NCBI RefSeq assembly: GCF_014397785.1
Contig: NZ_VZQQ01000009.1
Location: forward strand, 124,001-188,000
Length of the DNA: 64,000 bases
Direction of reading: 5' to 3'
Source of the DNA: Paraburkholderia podalyriae
Lineage (GTDB): Bacteria > Pseudomonadota > Gammaproteobacteria > Burkholderiales > Burkholderiaceae
A program made the position numbers and the translations under genes. This document shows positions 45,966 to 55,727 of this stretch, piece after piece. Every line of letters begins with the position of its first letter. Position 1 is the first letter of the stretch. A model generated the notes under the pieces. It saw only the letters and a program-made list of their open reading frames with translations. It searched no databases and had not been told where the DNA came from.

Positions 45966-47840
45966 TCACACATCCCCAATTTTGAACGGCAGTTCGAAAT
46001 TGCCGCCGCTGTTGATCAACTGCACGTACTCAAGGTAGCGCGCCTGTGCGAGATTCTGCGCTGCGACCAGATAGCCCGGCAAGGGCGCTTGCAACTCGTT
46101 CGGAAGAATGTCCGATATCAACTGATCATGGAGCGCCTGCGCTGCGGGGTCGCGGTAGCGGTTATCGAGTTCCAGCCTTCCCTGCTCAGTCGAGTAATCG
46201 TAGTACTCCAGGTCGCTCGAACCGGTGATCGTCGTGGTGGACGGCGCCCAGTGCGAGTATGTTCCCAGCTTGTCCCTGTCGGTCCTCACGCCGATGATGT
46301 GCGGCGCTGCATTGTTGAAGTTCACGCTTTCGGGCACGGTTTCGTCCGATGAGAAGACCACATACGGCCGGCCTGGTGCGCTCGAGCTCTTCAACATCGG
46401 GAGCAGGTCGTGCCGGTTGCCGTACATCTGAGCGTAGTCCCCGGTCAGCCAGTTCCGTTGACCTCCGTTGCCGATGGTGACGAGCAGCGGAAGAATGTCC
46501 ACTGACGACGTCAGCGCGCCGCGCACGGTGTCGAGATCGCCGTTGTACTGCCCGGTCGGATCGACCACGATGAGCGGGACGTTGAACGCTTCTTCGTAAC
46601 ACGTCCCGGTCTTCCCCGAGATCAGGCCGTGCGCGCCCGCATAATCGCCATGATCCGACGTGAGAATGATGATCGTTTTCCTCGCGACAGCGTGCGGTAA
46701 CGCGTCGACGACGGCGCCTATCTTCGCATCTACGATCGACATGATCTGCGTGTACGAATCGAGGCCTCGCTTCCAGTAATGGAAAGGCGCCTTGGCGATG
46801 CCTTTGGTCTCGGACGGCGGCGGATAGTTCGGATTCACCGGATAAGCCGTGATCTCGAAGTCGGTACCACGCGTATCCTGGACACCGCCCCACACGGCTT
46901 CCTGAATCGTGCGGTTGAAGGTTTGCATCGGCGGCTTGTTCGCTGCCAGTTGAGAGCCGGATTCCCAGTTGGGCGCAGTCGCCGGATAGTCGAGCCGGGG
47001 CGGACTGCGCAGCGGGTTGGATTCCCAGTCGTAAGCAGGCGGCCCCTTGGTGTAATTGACCCACTGCGTATAGCCGTTCGGGTTGTACCGATTCGAATTG
47101 AACAACGCGGTAAAGCGCTTGAACTCCGTGCCCGCGGGAAAGAACTCCTTGTCGTGCGGATTGATGAAGCCGACAGTCAGGCACCACGGTGAATCGCCCG
47201 GCTTGCGTCCCTGCAACCATTGCGTTGCCTGGTCCGCGATATTCGCGTCGCTCAGATAGCCTTCTCCCGGATCTCCGATCGTGCCTTGCAGGTTGCTGCC
47301 GGTCGGATCGGGATACGTCATGCCCTCGAAACCATACAGCGAGAGCGGGCGTGGCCCTTTATGCACGATCGACAAATGCCATTTGCCGATGTACGGCGTC
47401 AAATAGCCGAGCGACTGGAGGATTTTCCCGTACGTCGGATACTCGCGGCGCAGCACCGGTTGTATCGATACCCTCGTATCTGGCGAATCCAGAATAGTTG
47501 TTAGCAGCCAGTTCTGCTGCGTATAGAGCCCTGTGACCAGCGCGGCACGCGCCGGGCTGCATGCCGAAGCCGCCGTGTAATGGCCCGAGAATTTGACACC
47601 CTTTCTCCACAGATCGAATGTTCTCGGCATGTAGGTCTTGAGAAAGCCTCGCACATCGGTGATGCCGTCCGGGAAGACGCGAGGAAAGCGCATTTCGTCG
47701 AGCAGGATGAAGAGAATATTAGGCTTGCTGTTGGAAGAGTCGCCCCCTTGCGTGCCATCCGCGGCCTGAGCGGTGACATTGGCCGTAGCGACGGCTGCGC
47801 CGACGGCCGACGTCTTCTTGATAAATTCTCTTCTGTCCAT
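45966..47840 (-). CDS. Exported sulfatase (arylsulfatase-type, formylglycine-dependent)
   Basis: The 624-residue protein starts with a twin-arginine-like leader (MDRREFIKKTSAVGAAVA). The sulfatase core follows: metal site NILFILLDEMRF, and the formylglycine motif C-S-P-A-R in ASACSPARAALVTG, where Cys is converted to formylglycine. Then come GKWHLS and a second metal site in LTSDHGDYAGAHGL. It hydrolyses a sulfate or possibly phosphonate ester outside the cytoplasm; the substrate is unknown. A sulfatase-maturing enzyme is not in the window. Confidence 0.88.
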   Translation of the reverse strand: MDRREFIKKTSAVGAAVATANVTAQAADGTQGGDSSNSKPNILFILLDEMRFPRVFPDGITDVRGFLKTYMPRTFDLWRKGVKFSGHYTAASACSPARAALVTGLYTQQNWLLTTILDSPDTRVSIQPVLRREYPTYGKILQSLGYLTPYIGKWHLSIVHKGPRPLSLYGFEGMTYPDPTGSNLQGTIGDPGEGYLSDANIADQATQWLQGRKPGDSPWCLTVGFINPHDKEFFPAGTEFKRFTALFNSNRYNPNGYTQWVNYTKGPPAYDWESNPLRSPPRLDYPATAPNWESGSQLAANKPPMQTFNRTIQEAVWGGVQDTRGTDFEITAYPVNPNYPPPSETKGIAKAPFHYWKRGLDSYTQIMSIVDAKIGAVVDALPHAVARKTIIILTSDHGDYAGAHGLISGKTGTCYEEAFNVPLIVVDPTGQYNGDLDTVRGALTSSVDILPLLVTIGNGGQRNWLTGDYAQMYGNRHDLLPMLKSSSAPGRPYVVFSSDETVPESVNFNNAAPHIIGVRTDRDKLGTYSHWAPSTTTITGSSDLEYYDYSTEQGRLELDNRYRDPAAQALHDQLISDILPNELQAPLPGYLVAAQNLAQARYLEYVQLINSGGNFELPFKIGDV

Positions 47841-48100
47841 GGTTTGTCGTCCTGAGTAAATGCATTGGGGAATTTCAATAATCCTTACGAGCTTCAGTTG
47901 GCTTTCGTTTGATACGACGAATCCAGATAATCCGACCGTCCTTTATCAAGAACCTGTCGAAAGCCAAACTAAGCATAGGCGAAACTCGCGACGTATAAGG
48001 GAAGAATTCGTTTCACCTTATGTCACTGATCGTAGTGAGGATTTTCAAGGCATACCCGCCATTGCTTCGCATCTTTTGTTGCTGATGCAAGGCGGAAAAT

Positions 48101-48301
48101 CTATGAAAACAGCGCCGAGGTGTCGACTTCGGCCATTTTGTCCAGTTCGTCGCGGCGCGTATCGCAGGCACGCCTGGTCGTCGCGCCTTGGGTGATCCAC
48201 AGAGCCAGCGAGATGAACGCGAGGCTTCCGAGCGCAATGAAAGCAGTCGGGTAGCCGAAGCGGCTGGCAAGCCATCCGCCCACGGCTGCTACGATGGGCG
48301 G
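48101..48301 (-). pseudogene. MFS transporter, C-terminal remnant
   Basis: About 65 residues match the last transmembrane helices of a major facilitator (GGWLASRFGYPTAFIALGSL, AFISLALWI) and then a charged C-terminal tail ending at 48101. Nothing of the preceding eleven helices remains in the adjacent DNA. Confidence 0.65.
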
Positions 48302-48475
48302 CTTTCAAATCGTTACTCACGAGCTTCGTTTGGGAATCAGTCACTTGCCCGATAAGTAACGTTATCGCGGACCCGGTCCGCCTGGGCACGTGTGATTGGT
48401 GAGCAGATCGACAATCGCTACCGGACCTTCACCGATGCGCGCGCGCGAACGGTCATCTGATCGGCGCGCAGGCCG

Positions 48476-48616
48476 GGTGCGGTTTTCCTTCTTCGCACGC
48501 GCGATGTCTTCGGTGGTGCGCACGAGCGTCAGCAACTCACTGTTTTCGCGGATCTGCTGCTTCATCAACGAGTTGTCGACGGTCTTCGTAAAGCTCGATG
48601 ATGATGCTGTTCTCAT
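48476..48616 (-). pseudogene. Membrane dipeptidase (peptidase M19) fragment
   Basis: The stretch [20 protein letters not shown], then LVRTTEDIARAKKENRT, matches the segment of M19 dipeptidases just before the conserved GFQN. The sequence then changes to an unrelated Arg-rich run. Both the metal-binding start and the catalytic remainder are absent. Confidence 0.55.
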
Positions 48617-48639
48617 GCAGATTGCTCATTCGATGCTCC

Positions 48640-48785
48640 GTAAGCAGATCAACCAGCAGCAGGTGGTTGTCCGTGCCGTCCGTGACGAGATCGACGCCGC
48701 CCGCCTTCAGCACCTCGCCAAGCGCCTGCGTGTTGGCCAGCACGTTGTCGATATAGGTCTTAAAGTTGTCCTGCGTTGACTGGCC
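48640..48785 (-). pseudogene. glyA: Serine hydroxymethyltransferase fragment
   Basis: About 45 residues ([40 protein letters not shown]) match the conserved C-terminal domain segment of GlyA around GGTDNHL-LVDL. No PLP lysine region and no proper ends are present. Together with the dipeptidase fragment it suggests a lost glycine-betaine/sarcosine cluster, where such genes are neighbours in other proteobacteria. Confidence 0.65.
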
Positions 48786-48928
48786 TGCCCGCAGCGGTTA
48801 TCAGGAATGGACGACCTTTCTGAGTGTAACAAGCAGGAAACTCAATGGGCGAAAACTGCCGGCAAGCGTTCAGGGGTATCTGCAAAAAATCGTCGACGTA
48901 GTCTCGGGAAAGCTTCGAATGATCCGGG

Positions 48929-50284
48929 CTACCTGACCGGTCGCTGCGCTCCGAGCATCTCACCTACAGCTGGGTCGTTGTCAGTGCCCACATCTTGCAA
49001 GGACATTCGTGAAGTTTCTGGAAGCATCATCCCGCCGATCAGGCCCATGAAAGATACGGCGATCAGATACAAAGCGGGCGACATATTGTTTCCGGTCGTG
49101 CCGATCAACCAGGTAGCGACCAACGGCGCGGTGCCCCCGAAGATCGTGTAGGCGAGGTTATAGGTAATGGCCGACCCGGTATAGCGCATCCTGGTTGGGA
49201 ACACTTCCGACAACAACGCAGCCGTAACCACGCCCGACAACACCGCACCTGTTGCGAGCATTGCCACGCCGATCAGTGCTGACAGAAATTGTCCCGAGCC
49301 GGCGAGCGAGAACGAGGGATAGACGATTACAATCAACAGCGCGCACGTGGTTAGTAATGTCATGCGGCGCCCGGCGAAATCAGAATACAGGCCGGCAAGC
49401 GGACAAATGGCCGCAGCAAACAAAAGTGCCACAACGGTGATCAGCAGCGAAGTTGCGCGACTCATGTGTCCTACGACCTGCAGATATGTCGCGAAATAGG
49501 TAGTAAAGGTATAGAAGGACAATGCTGTCACTGAAATAAATGCACCAAGCTTCAGAATGCCGCCCGCCTGCGTACGGAACGTTTCGCGCAACGGCGCATG
49601 CGCCACCTGGTGCTCGCCTTCAAGAGCGCGGAAGGCGGGTGTTTCATTGAGACTGATGCGCAGGTATAGCCCGATGAGCCCAATGGGTGCGGAGGCGAGG
49701 AACGGCACGCGCCATCCCCACGCGCTCATTGCATCGGCCGAGAGCGTTGCATCAAGCGCATAAGCGACGACGGCCGCGATCGCAAATGAAGAAAAAGTCG
49801 ACACCGGAACAAAACTGCCGTACCAGCCGCGTTTGTTTTGCGGCGCGTGCTCCATTACGTAGGCGCAGGCGCCAGCATACTCACCACCGGCCGAAAAGCC
49901 CTGCACGCAGCGAATCACGGTTAGCAACAACGGCGCGAGAGCACCGATGGCGGCGTAGTTCGGCAGCAAGCCGATCAGTGTGGTCGCCCCGGCCATCATC
50001 AAGATGGTCAGCGCCAGCGTGCGTTTGCGCCCAATCCTATCTCCAATTACGCCAAACACTATGCCACCGACCGGACGAAATGCGAAAGCCACTGCAAACA
50101 CCGCGAAAGTCTTCAGGAGGCCTGCGGCTGGATCGCTGCTCGGAAAAAACTCTCTAGTGAGGATAGTTGCGAGGAAACCATACGCTGCGAAATCGAACCA
50201 TTCAACAAAGTTACCAATCGAGGCAGCCATGATGACTTTGCGCAGTGTTCTAATATCGACTTCAGGGGACGGTGCCATAGACAT
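48929..50284 (-). CDS. MFS metabolite:H+ symporter (MHS/ProP-like family)
   Basis: The 451-residue protein has twelve predicted helices and MHS landmarks: GNFVEWFDFAAYGFLAT at the start, FGVIGDRIGRKRTL in loop 2-3, GFSAGGEYAGACAYV, and LYSDFAGRRMTLL in the second half. The family carries organic acids, betaines or osmolytes with protons. The ATG at 50284 follows GGGAGT; a frame beginning 39 codons earlier has no such site. It ends near the betaine-cluster fragments and might once have served them. Confidence 0.87.
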   Translation of the reverse strand: MSMAPSPEVDIRTLRKVIMAASIGNFVEWFDFAAYGFLATILTREFFPSSDPAAGLLKTFAVFAVAFAFRPVGGIVFGVIGDRIGRKRTLALTILMMAGATTLIGLLPNYAAIGALAPLLLTVIRCVQGFSAGGEYAGACAYVMEHAPQNKRGWYGSFVPVSTFSSFAIAAVVAYALDATLSADAMSAWGWRVPFLASAPIGLIGLYLRISLNETPAFRALEGEHQVAHAPLRETFRTQAGGILKLGAFISVTALSFYTFTTYFATYLQVVGHMSRATSLLITVVALLFAAAICPLAGLYSDFAGRRMTLLTTCALLIVIVYPSFSLAGSGQFLSALIGVAMLATGAVLSGVVTAALLSEVFPTRMRYTGSAITYNLAYTIFGGTAPLVATWLIGTTGNNMSPALYLIAVSFMGLIGGMMLPETSRMSLQDVGTDNDPAVGEMLGAQRPVR

Positions 50285-50513
50285 TCGATACTCCCGTAGT
50301 TGCTGTGAGCGTGCCGTGAAAGCATCACCCACATGCGTAATCGATCGTGGTTCAAATCGTAAGGATCTTAGAGAGTAGAAGGGACCAAAAGTCGGCGTCA
50401 TAGAACATTCCCGCCATCACGTTGTAACGAGAGCGCCAGGTTTTCAGCTCGCTGATTCGACTTCCGGCATTTTGAGAGAGGTGGAGGGTCGGCCGGGATT
50501 CGCAAGAAATCCG

Positions 50514-50558
<45 letters not shown>

Positions 50559-50560
50559 AC

Positions 50561-50872
50561 CTAAGCCGCTGATTTTAATGCAAAATCCATCGTCGGATCG
50601 AGCGGAGGAACGGGGCGCTGGAGATCGGGCAGATAGTCACCGAGCGCGTCGTCCAGGCTGAAGAAGCGCTGATTGCGCAGGCGGGCGATGACCCATCTCT
50701 GCACCAGAAGGACCGACAGCTCTGCTTTCGGCATATCGCGTTTTTTTACTCCGGCTGGAATGACTGCCACGAAGTAATGCGGAGCCATCTCCTGATAGGT
50801 CGGATTGATGTCCGGATTGTAGAAGCCGGGCTTGTGCACGCCCAACTTCAGATTGTCGCGATGCCTATGGGC
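50561..50872 (-). mobile_element. istA: IS21-family IstA transposase fragment
   Basis: The frame DNLKLGVHKPGFYNPDINPT, then YQEMAPHYFVAVIPAGVKK and VLLVQRWVIARLRNQRFFSL, matches a stretch in the C-terminal half of IstA. The DDE catalytic start, the IstB helper and terminal inverted repeats are absent, and the final 25 residues are unrelated. It is the only trace of a mobile element recognised in the window. Confidence 0.75.
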
Positions 50873-51152
50873 GCTGGTGGCCGTTCCCGGAAAAGTCGCC
50901 GGTCACGCAGGTCGAACGGCGCATAAGACACGCGTTTTCGCTCATTGCGCGGGCGTCGCCGAAAGCGGTTCGAGCCCGCTCCGCGAAATCGCGGACGCCG
51001 CAGACTTTGTTGTCTCCGAAGCCGACGAAGCCAATTCCGCGGACTTTGTTGTGCGCCGATATAAGCCGCATTGAAATTCCTCGCGCCTCCTTGACATGCA
51101 AGCATCCTCTTGCCTATAGTAAATGCAACAGATTACTTGCCTATAGCCATTC

Positions 51153-51488
51153 ATGGCCGAGCGTCCCGACGACCCAGACCTGCTATTCAAAGCCCTCGCC
51201 GATCCGAGCCGGCGCAAGCTGCTGGACGTGCTGCACGCGCACGACGGCCAGACGCTGAACGACCTGTGCGAGCACCTCGACATGACGCGGCAAGGCGTGA
51301 CGCAGCATCTCGGCTTGCTGGAAGCGGCGAACCTTGTCGTTACCGTACGCAGCGGGCGCGAGAAGTTGCACTTCCTCAATCCGGTGCCGCTGCAGCAAAT
51401 CCACGAGCGCTGGATTGCCAAGTTCGAAAAGCCGCGCCTGAAGGCGCTCTCAACCCTGAAACGACACCTGGAGAAAGGCAATGACTAG
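51153..51488 (+). CDS. ArsR-family transcriptional regulator
   Basis: The 111-residue winged-HTH protein has LLFKALADPSRRKLLDVL, then LCEHLDMTRQGVTQHLGLLE (recognition helix) and the wing VVTVRSGREKLHFL. No metal-binding cysteines are present. It belongs to the group paired with SRPBCC proteins. It overlaps the next gene by 8 bp. Confidence 0.9.
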   Translation: MAERPDDPDLLFKALADPSRRKLLDVLHAHDGQTLNDLCEHLDMTRQGVTQHLGLLEAANLVVTVRSGREKLHFLNPVPLQQIHERWIAKFEKPRLKALSTLKRHLEKGND

Positions 51489-51960
51489 ATCGACGTTCGT
51501 CTACGTGACCTATATCCGCACCACGCCAGAACAGCTGTGGTCGGCATTGACCGACGCAGAGTTCATCAAACAGTACTGGTTCGGCATGCACTGCGAAAGC
51601 GAATGGACGGCGGGCTCGTCGTGGAAACTCGTGTCGAGCGGCGGGCAGATCTTCGACGCGGGCGAGATCGTCGAGGCCGATCCACCGCGGCGTCTCGTGA
51701 TCCGCTGGCAGCACCAGATTCGCCCCGAGATGCAGGCCGAAGGCGATTCGCTCTGCACGATGGAGCTCGAACCGAGCGGAACGGCGGTCAAGCTGACCCT
51801 CACACATACGATCGAGCGCGATCCGTCAAAATTCATCGAGGCGGTGTCGGGCGGCTGGCCGAAGATCATGTCCAACCTCAAATCGCTGCTGGAGACAGGC
51901 TCGATTGCGTTGCAGGAAGCCTATCCGGCCAATGGCGGCAGCCATGCAGGGCAGGCATGA
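51481..51960 (+). CDS. SRPBCC (AHSA1-type) domain protein
   Basis: The 159 residues fit the START/Bet v1-like fold of the AHSA1 group: YIRTTPEQLWSALTDAEFI, QYWFGMHCESEWTAGSSW, PPRRLVIRWQH and GGWPKIMSNLKSLLE. This family forms a hydrophobic pocket for small ligands. The ArsR-SRPBCC pair is a common two-gene unit in which the regulator controls the partner. The ligand is unknown. Confidence 0.88.
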   Translation: MTRSTFVYVTYIRTTPEQLWSALTDAEFIKQYWFGMHCESEWTAGSSWKLVSSGGQIFDAGEIVEADPPRRLVIRWQHQIRPEMQAEGDSLCTMELEPSGTAVKLTLTHTIERDPSKFIEAVSGGWPKIMSNLKSLLETGSIALQEAYPANGGSHAGQA

Positions 51961-52067
51961 AGCGGGGGATGCACTGAAGAGATGCATCGCAGGCTCGATA
52001 GCCGTCAGTCCGTGATATCACGTTGTTAGAATCATCTGACGACCCTCCCCACTCTCAGGAAATCAGC

Positions 52068-52496
52068 ATGGAAATCCAGCCTTATCTGTTCTTCAACGGC
52101 CGTTGTGAGGAAGCCATTGCGTTCTATCGTTCGGCGCTTGGCGCGCAGGAGTTGCTGAAGCTGCGCGCGAAAGATGCGCCGCCCGATCCCGCTCGCCCGG
52201 TTGCGCCCGAACACGCCGACAAGATCCTGCACGCGACGCTCGTCATCGGTAACACGCACGTGCTGATGTCGGATGGCGATTGCAGCGGCGGCAACGCCGT
52301 GCATGCGGGCTTCAGCCTGTCGGTCACCGCCGACGACCAGGCATCAGGCGAGAAATATTTCAACGCGCTGTCGGCGGGCGGACAGATCACGATGCCGTTC
52401 CAGCGGACCTTCTGGACCAGTGGCTTCGGTACGTTGACTGACCGCTTCGGCGTGCCGTGGATGGTCAATGTGCGGCACGAGGAGCCCGCGGCATAG
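52068..52496 (+). CDS. VOC-family protein (PhnB/glyoxalase-like)
   Basis: The 142 residues match the PhnB-type vicinal-oxygen-chelate group: FFNGRCEEAIAFYRSALGAQ, TLVIGNTHVLMSD, and FWTSGFGTLTDRFGVPWMVN. The ATG at 52068 is supported by AGGAAATCAGC. The role of this widespread group is undefined, and the resemblance to PhnB does not by itself indicate phosphonate metabolism. Confidence 0.88.
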   Translation: MEIQPYLFFNGRCEEAIAFYRSALGAQELLKLRAKDAPPDPARPVAPEHADKILHATLVIGNTHVLMSDGDCSGGNAVHAGFSLSVTADDQASGEKYFNALSAGGQITMPFQRTFWTSGFGTLTDRFGVPWMVNVRHEEPAA

Positions 52497-52730
52497 CATT
52501 GAAGCCAGCCTGCGTTCCATATCTCACGCACAGCCGATCGCCGCTTCGCCGCGCCTCAGCGTCGCTTATGGCGTCGCGGGCGCTGCGCTCGCTGCCGAGC
52601 CCGCCGCGCTCTATGGCAATCACCGCGCAGACACGCTAGAGTGCGAGCAGGCAAGACCGTCGTTCACCGCTTTTCTCGGGACCGCACCGCAAAAGAAATC
52701 CGATAACGCCGCATTTCCAAGGGGCAAACG

Positions 52731-54143
52731 ATGACGCCACCCGAAACGCTCGCGGAGCGCCGCGCAATCGGTCGTGATGCACGCAAGAACACGCCGCGCA
52801 GCGCTCACTCCGACATCGGCAACATCCATCGTGATCCGGTTCACCTGTTGCGCGAAAGCAGTCGCGGGCGCGTCGAATCCCTCGTGCCGCTGCGCTACGG
52901 CCGCATGCTCGCGTCGCCATTCGCGTTCTATCGTGGCAGCGCGATCATCCAGGCGCACGACCTTGCGAAGACTGCGAACAGCGGCTTTCACTTCCAGATC
53001 TGCGGCGACTGCCACCTGATGAATTTCGGTGGCTTCGCAACCCCCGAGCGCGCGCTCGTGTTCGACATCAACGATTTCGACGAAACGGCGGTCGGCCCGT
53101 GGGAATGGGACCTGAAGCGCCTGACGGCGAGCCTGCATATCGCGGTCCGGCATCTCGGCCATGGCGATCGTCTCGCGGACGAAACCGTCGCGTCATGCGT
53201 GCAGAGCTATCAGCACTGGACCTCGGCGTACGCGCAGATGAGTCCGCTCGAACTGTGGTGCGAGCTGATCACGTTCGCGCGTCTCGAGGAAATCTCCCCC
53301 ACCGACGACGCGCGTCAACGCATTCGCAACAGCATCGCGAAAGCGTCGCGCCGTACGCACGAGACGATCCTGCCCAAGCTCGCGAGCCAGCGCGAAGGCC
53401 TATGGCAAGTCCGCGACATGCCGCCCACCGTGTTCCACGTGCACGGCAAGAACACGCTGTTCGCGCACAAGGACGACTGGCTCGGTCTGGGCGACTGGCG
53501 CGCGTTGATGGCGCCGATCTACGAGCACTATCTGAAGTCGCTCGGCACGGTGCGCCGCACGCTGCTGGATCACTTCTCAATGCACGACATGGCGTTCAAG
53601 GTGGTCGGCGTCGGCAGCGTCGGCACACGCTGCCTGATCCTGCTGATGGTCGATCAGCACGAGAAGCCATTGTTCATCCAGTTCAAGGAGGCGTCGACCT
53701 CGGTCGTGTCGCGTTACTTCAAGACGGCGGGACCGAAGCATCAGGGACAGCGTGTCGTCGACGGGCAGCGGCTGATGCAGGGCGCGAGCGACCCGTTTCT
53801 CGGCTGGACCACGGGACCGTTCGGGCGCTCGATCTACGGCCGCCAGCTACGCGACATGAAGATTTCGGCGACGCTCGAACTATTTGCGAAGGAAACCTTC
53901 AGTCAGTACGCGGCCGTGTGCGGCTGGGTGCTCGCGCGGGCGCATGCGAAAGCGGGCGGGCTGGCCACCGAGGTTGCCGCCTATCTCGGCAACGGCGATC
54001 AGATGACGGATGCGCTGGTCCTCTACTCGCGCGCGTACGCCGACCAGGTCGACAAGGACTACGAGATATTCCGCCACGCGTGCCGCGGCGGCAAGCTGGA
54101 AGCACGCACCGACGCGGACATGGCAGCGGACTTCGTCGCCTAG
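52731..54143 (+). CDS. DUF2252 family protein
   Basis: The 470-residue protein carries the DUF2252 landmarks: RYGRMLASPFAFYRGSA, then QICGDCHLMNFGGF, FDINDFDETAVGPWEWDLKR and VVGVGSVGTRCLILL. The conserved aspartates and overall plan resemble kinase-like folds, but no biochemical function is established. The gene stands alone, 234 bp after the VOC gene. That gap shows no other feature. Confidence 0.9.
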   Translation: MTPPETLAERRAIGRDARKNTPRSAHSDIGNIHRDPVHLLRESSRGRVESLVPLRYGRMLASPFAFYRGSAIIQAHDLAKTANSGFHFQICGDCHLMNFGGFATPERALVFDINDFDETAVGPWEWDLKRLTASLHIAVRHLGHGDRLADETVASCVQSYQHWTSAYAQMSPLELWCELITFARLEEISPTDDARQRIRNSIAKASRRTHETILPKLASQREGLWQVRDMPPTVFHVHGKNTLFAHKDDWLGLGDWRALMAPIYEHYLKSLGTVRRTLLDHFSMHDMAFKVVGVGSVGTRCLILLMVDQHEKPLFIQFKEASTSVVSRYFKTAGPKHQGQRVVDGQRLMQGASDPFLGWTTGPFGRSIYGRQLRDMKISATLELFAKETFSQYAAVCGWVLARAHAKAGGLATEVAAYLGNGDQMTDALVLYSRAYADQVDKDYEIFRHACRGGKLEARTDADMAADFVA

Positions 54144-54184
54144 ACGAACGAGGAGGCGAGGCACTCGTCATTGAGCCCGGTCGT

Positions 54185-54514
54185 TCAATCCCCAGCGTCC
54201 TCCTCGCCGATCACGCCGAACTCAGCCGTCGTCTTCACGTAGAACAGATGTAATCCTTCCTCGCGCAGCCGATCGAACAGTCGATCGGCCTCGTCGCTCG
54301 TCACCGCCATCACGACGGACAACGGCTGATCGGCAAGCTCGAAGAAGTGCGCGGAGTGAATCCGATGATGATGGCCGATGCCTTCGCACGCCGGAATGAC
54401 GGTCGCGCCGCGCAGGCCGAGTTCGCCCGCGAGACGCACGAGCCAGTCGGCGAGTGGCCTGCCATGATGGCTGCGCCCTTGCTGGGTAAAGAACGTGACC
54501 TGATAGCCGTGCAT
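54185..54514 (-). CDS. DUF190 family protein
   Basis: The 109 residues match DUF190, a small PII-like fold: VTFFTQQGRSHHGRPLADWL, GATVIPACEGIGHHH, and LSVVMAVTSDEADRLFD. The His-rich GHHHR is notable. The start has a strong GAGGAGG ribosome site. DUF190 genes often accompany the fluoride channel CrcB, but no crcB is present here. Confidence 0.87.
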   Translation of the reverse strand: MHGYQVTFFTQQGRSHHGRPLADWLVRLAGELGLRGATVIPACEGIGHHHRIHSAHFFELADQPLSVVMAVTSDEADRLFDRLREEGLHLFYVKTTAEFGVIGEEDAGD

Positions 54515-54943
54515 GTCGGTGCCTCCTCAATGGGGTCGCGCCGCGTGCCCCAAGCGATGTGCACGCAAGCCGGCGGCCGCATTACGCCGTCCCCGCTGCC
54601 CGCTTACGTTTGTAAGCGGAAACCGGCAGCGCCGCGTGAGGCGCCGGCTGCAGCTGATTCCAGCATACCGGCTCGGCGCATCGCGTTTCAGGACGGTCGT
54701 GAGACAAGTTTAGATGTCGGGCCGCGCGAGCGCCAGGCGGCACGGCGACACGCGCGTGGGCTTTTCGCGCGCCATCTTATTGAAAAGATCGCAATATCAC
54801 TAATTCAATCGATAAGCAGCCGATTAAGCGCCCCGCGCATTTATACGCGCAAAAGCAACCACCAGCGGACAAGCGCGCGCCGGTTGATTTGCCATAAATT
54901 GTCACTTAGAATTTTCCGCAAGGCCTCCCGAGGAACCGATGAC
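54515..54943. other. Divergent intergenic region upstream of the antiporter operon
   Basis: These 429 bp hold no gene. An 8-bp perfect hairpin (CCGCTTAC-GTTT-GTAAGCGG) lies at 54600-54619. An AT-rich stretch at 54775-54830 is the best candidate for the antiporter operon promoter. No riboswitch pattern was recognised. Confidence 0.5.
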
Positions 54944-55471
54944 ATGGCTTCGAACAACGGAAAACCGGTGTCGTCGTTTGTTCCTCGCGGCATGCTCGGC
55001 CTGTGGGTCGTCCTGTTCGTCATCTGGATGATCGCCAATGCATCGCTCGCCGTCGAACCCGCACTCGTCGGCCTCGTCATTACCTTCGTCATCGCGCACG
55101 TCTTCGTATCGTCGAGCGAAGCATGGCAGCACCTACGTCTGACGCCGCGCGCGCTCTATCACTTCGTCCTCTATAGCGCGACCTTCGTCACCGCACTGGT
55201 GCGCGCCAATCTGAACGTGATGGCGCTGGTGTACTCGCCGCACATCGACATCAAGCCCGGCATCGTCAAGGTTCGCACCCGCCTCGAAACACCGCTCGGC
55301 CGTCTGGCGCTCGCCAATTCGATTGCGCTCACGCCGGGCTCGCTCGTGATGGATATTCGGGACGACATACTATTCATTCACTGGCTCGACGTGAAGACGA
55401 CCGATATCGACGAAGCGACCGAGGCGCTCGTCGCGCGGTTCGAAAAGCATCTGGAGCAAATCTTTGGCTGA
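54944..55471 (+). CDS. mrpE: Mrp-type Na+/H+ antiporter subunit E
   Basis: The 175 residues match MrpE/MnhE: two or three N-terminal helices (GLWVVLFVIWMIANASLAV, EPALVGLVITFVIAHVFV) and the conserved LALANSIALTPGSLVMDI, then FIHWLDVKT. GAGGAACC precedes the start; a longer frame upstream is spurious. It is first in a tightly packed seven-gene operon. Confidence 0.92.
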   Translation: MASNNGKPVSSFVPRGMLGLWVVLFVIWMIANASLAVEPALVGLVITFVIAHVFVSSSEAWQHLRLTPRALYHFVLYSATFVTALVRANLNVMALVYSPHIDIKPGIVKVRTRLETPLGRLALANSIALTPGSLVMDIRDDILFIHWLDVKTTDIDEATEALVARFEKHLEQIFG

Positions 55472-55724
55472 GATCATGCTCCGGATCGCCGCGGTGCTGA
55501 TCTTCTTCGCGATCGTGTTCGGCGTGATCCGTCTCGTCCTCGGCAAAACCGTCGTCGATCGCATCGTCGCAATCGACATGCTGACCGTCATCTCGCTGTC
55601 GCTGATCGCGCTGTACGCACAGGTCTCAGGTCGTTTCGTCTACATCGACGTCGCACTCGTCTACGCACTGCTGAGCTTTCTCGCGGTGCTCGCGATCGCG
55701 CGCTTTCTCGAAAGGGGGCTGTGA
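55464..55724 (+). CDS. mrpF: Mrp-type antiporter subunit F
   Basis: The 86 residues have three hydrophobic helices with the MrpF pattern VLGKTVVDRIVAIDML and YIDVALVYALLSFLA. A TTG start at 55464 is chosen because GGAG lies 8 bp upstream. The ATG at 55476 would leave it too far. It overlaps mrpE by 8 bp. Confidence 0.9.
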   Translation: MAEIMLRIAAVLIFFAIVFGVIRLVLGKTVVDRIVAIDMLTVISLSLIALYAQVSGRFVYIDVALVYALLSFLAVLAIARFLERGL

Positions 55725-55727
55725 GTC

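Noticed and set aside
52497..52730. Small gene between VOC and DUF2252
   Set aside because: The available frames are Ala/Arg/Ser-rich with no ribosome site or recognisable motif.
54185..54943. Fluoride resistance locus with riboswitch
   Set aside because: DUF190 can accompany CrcB, but no crcB gene and no recognisable fluoride riboswitch pattern are present.
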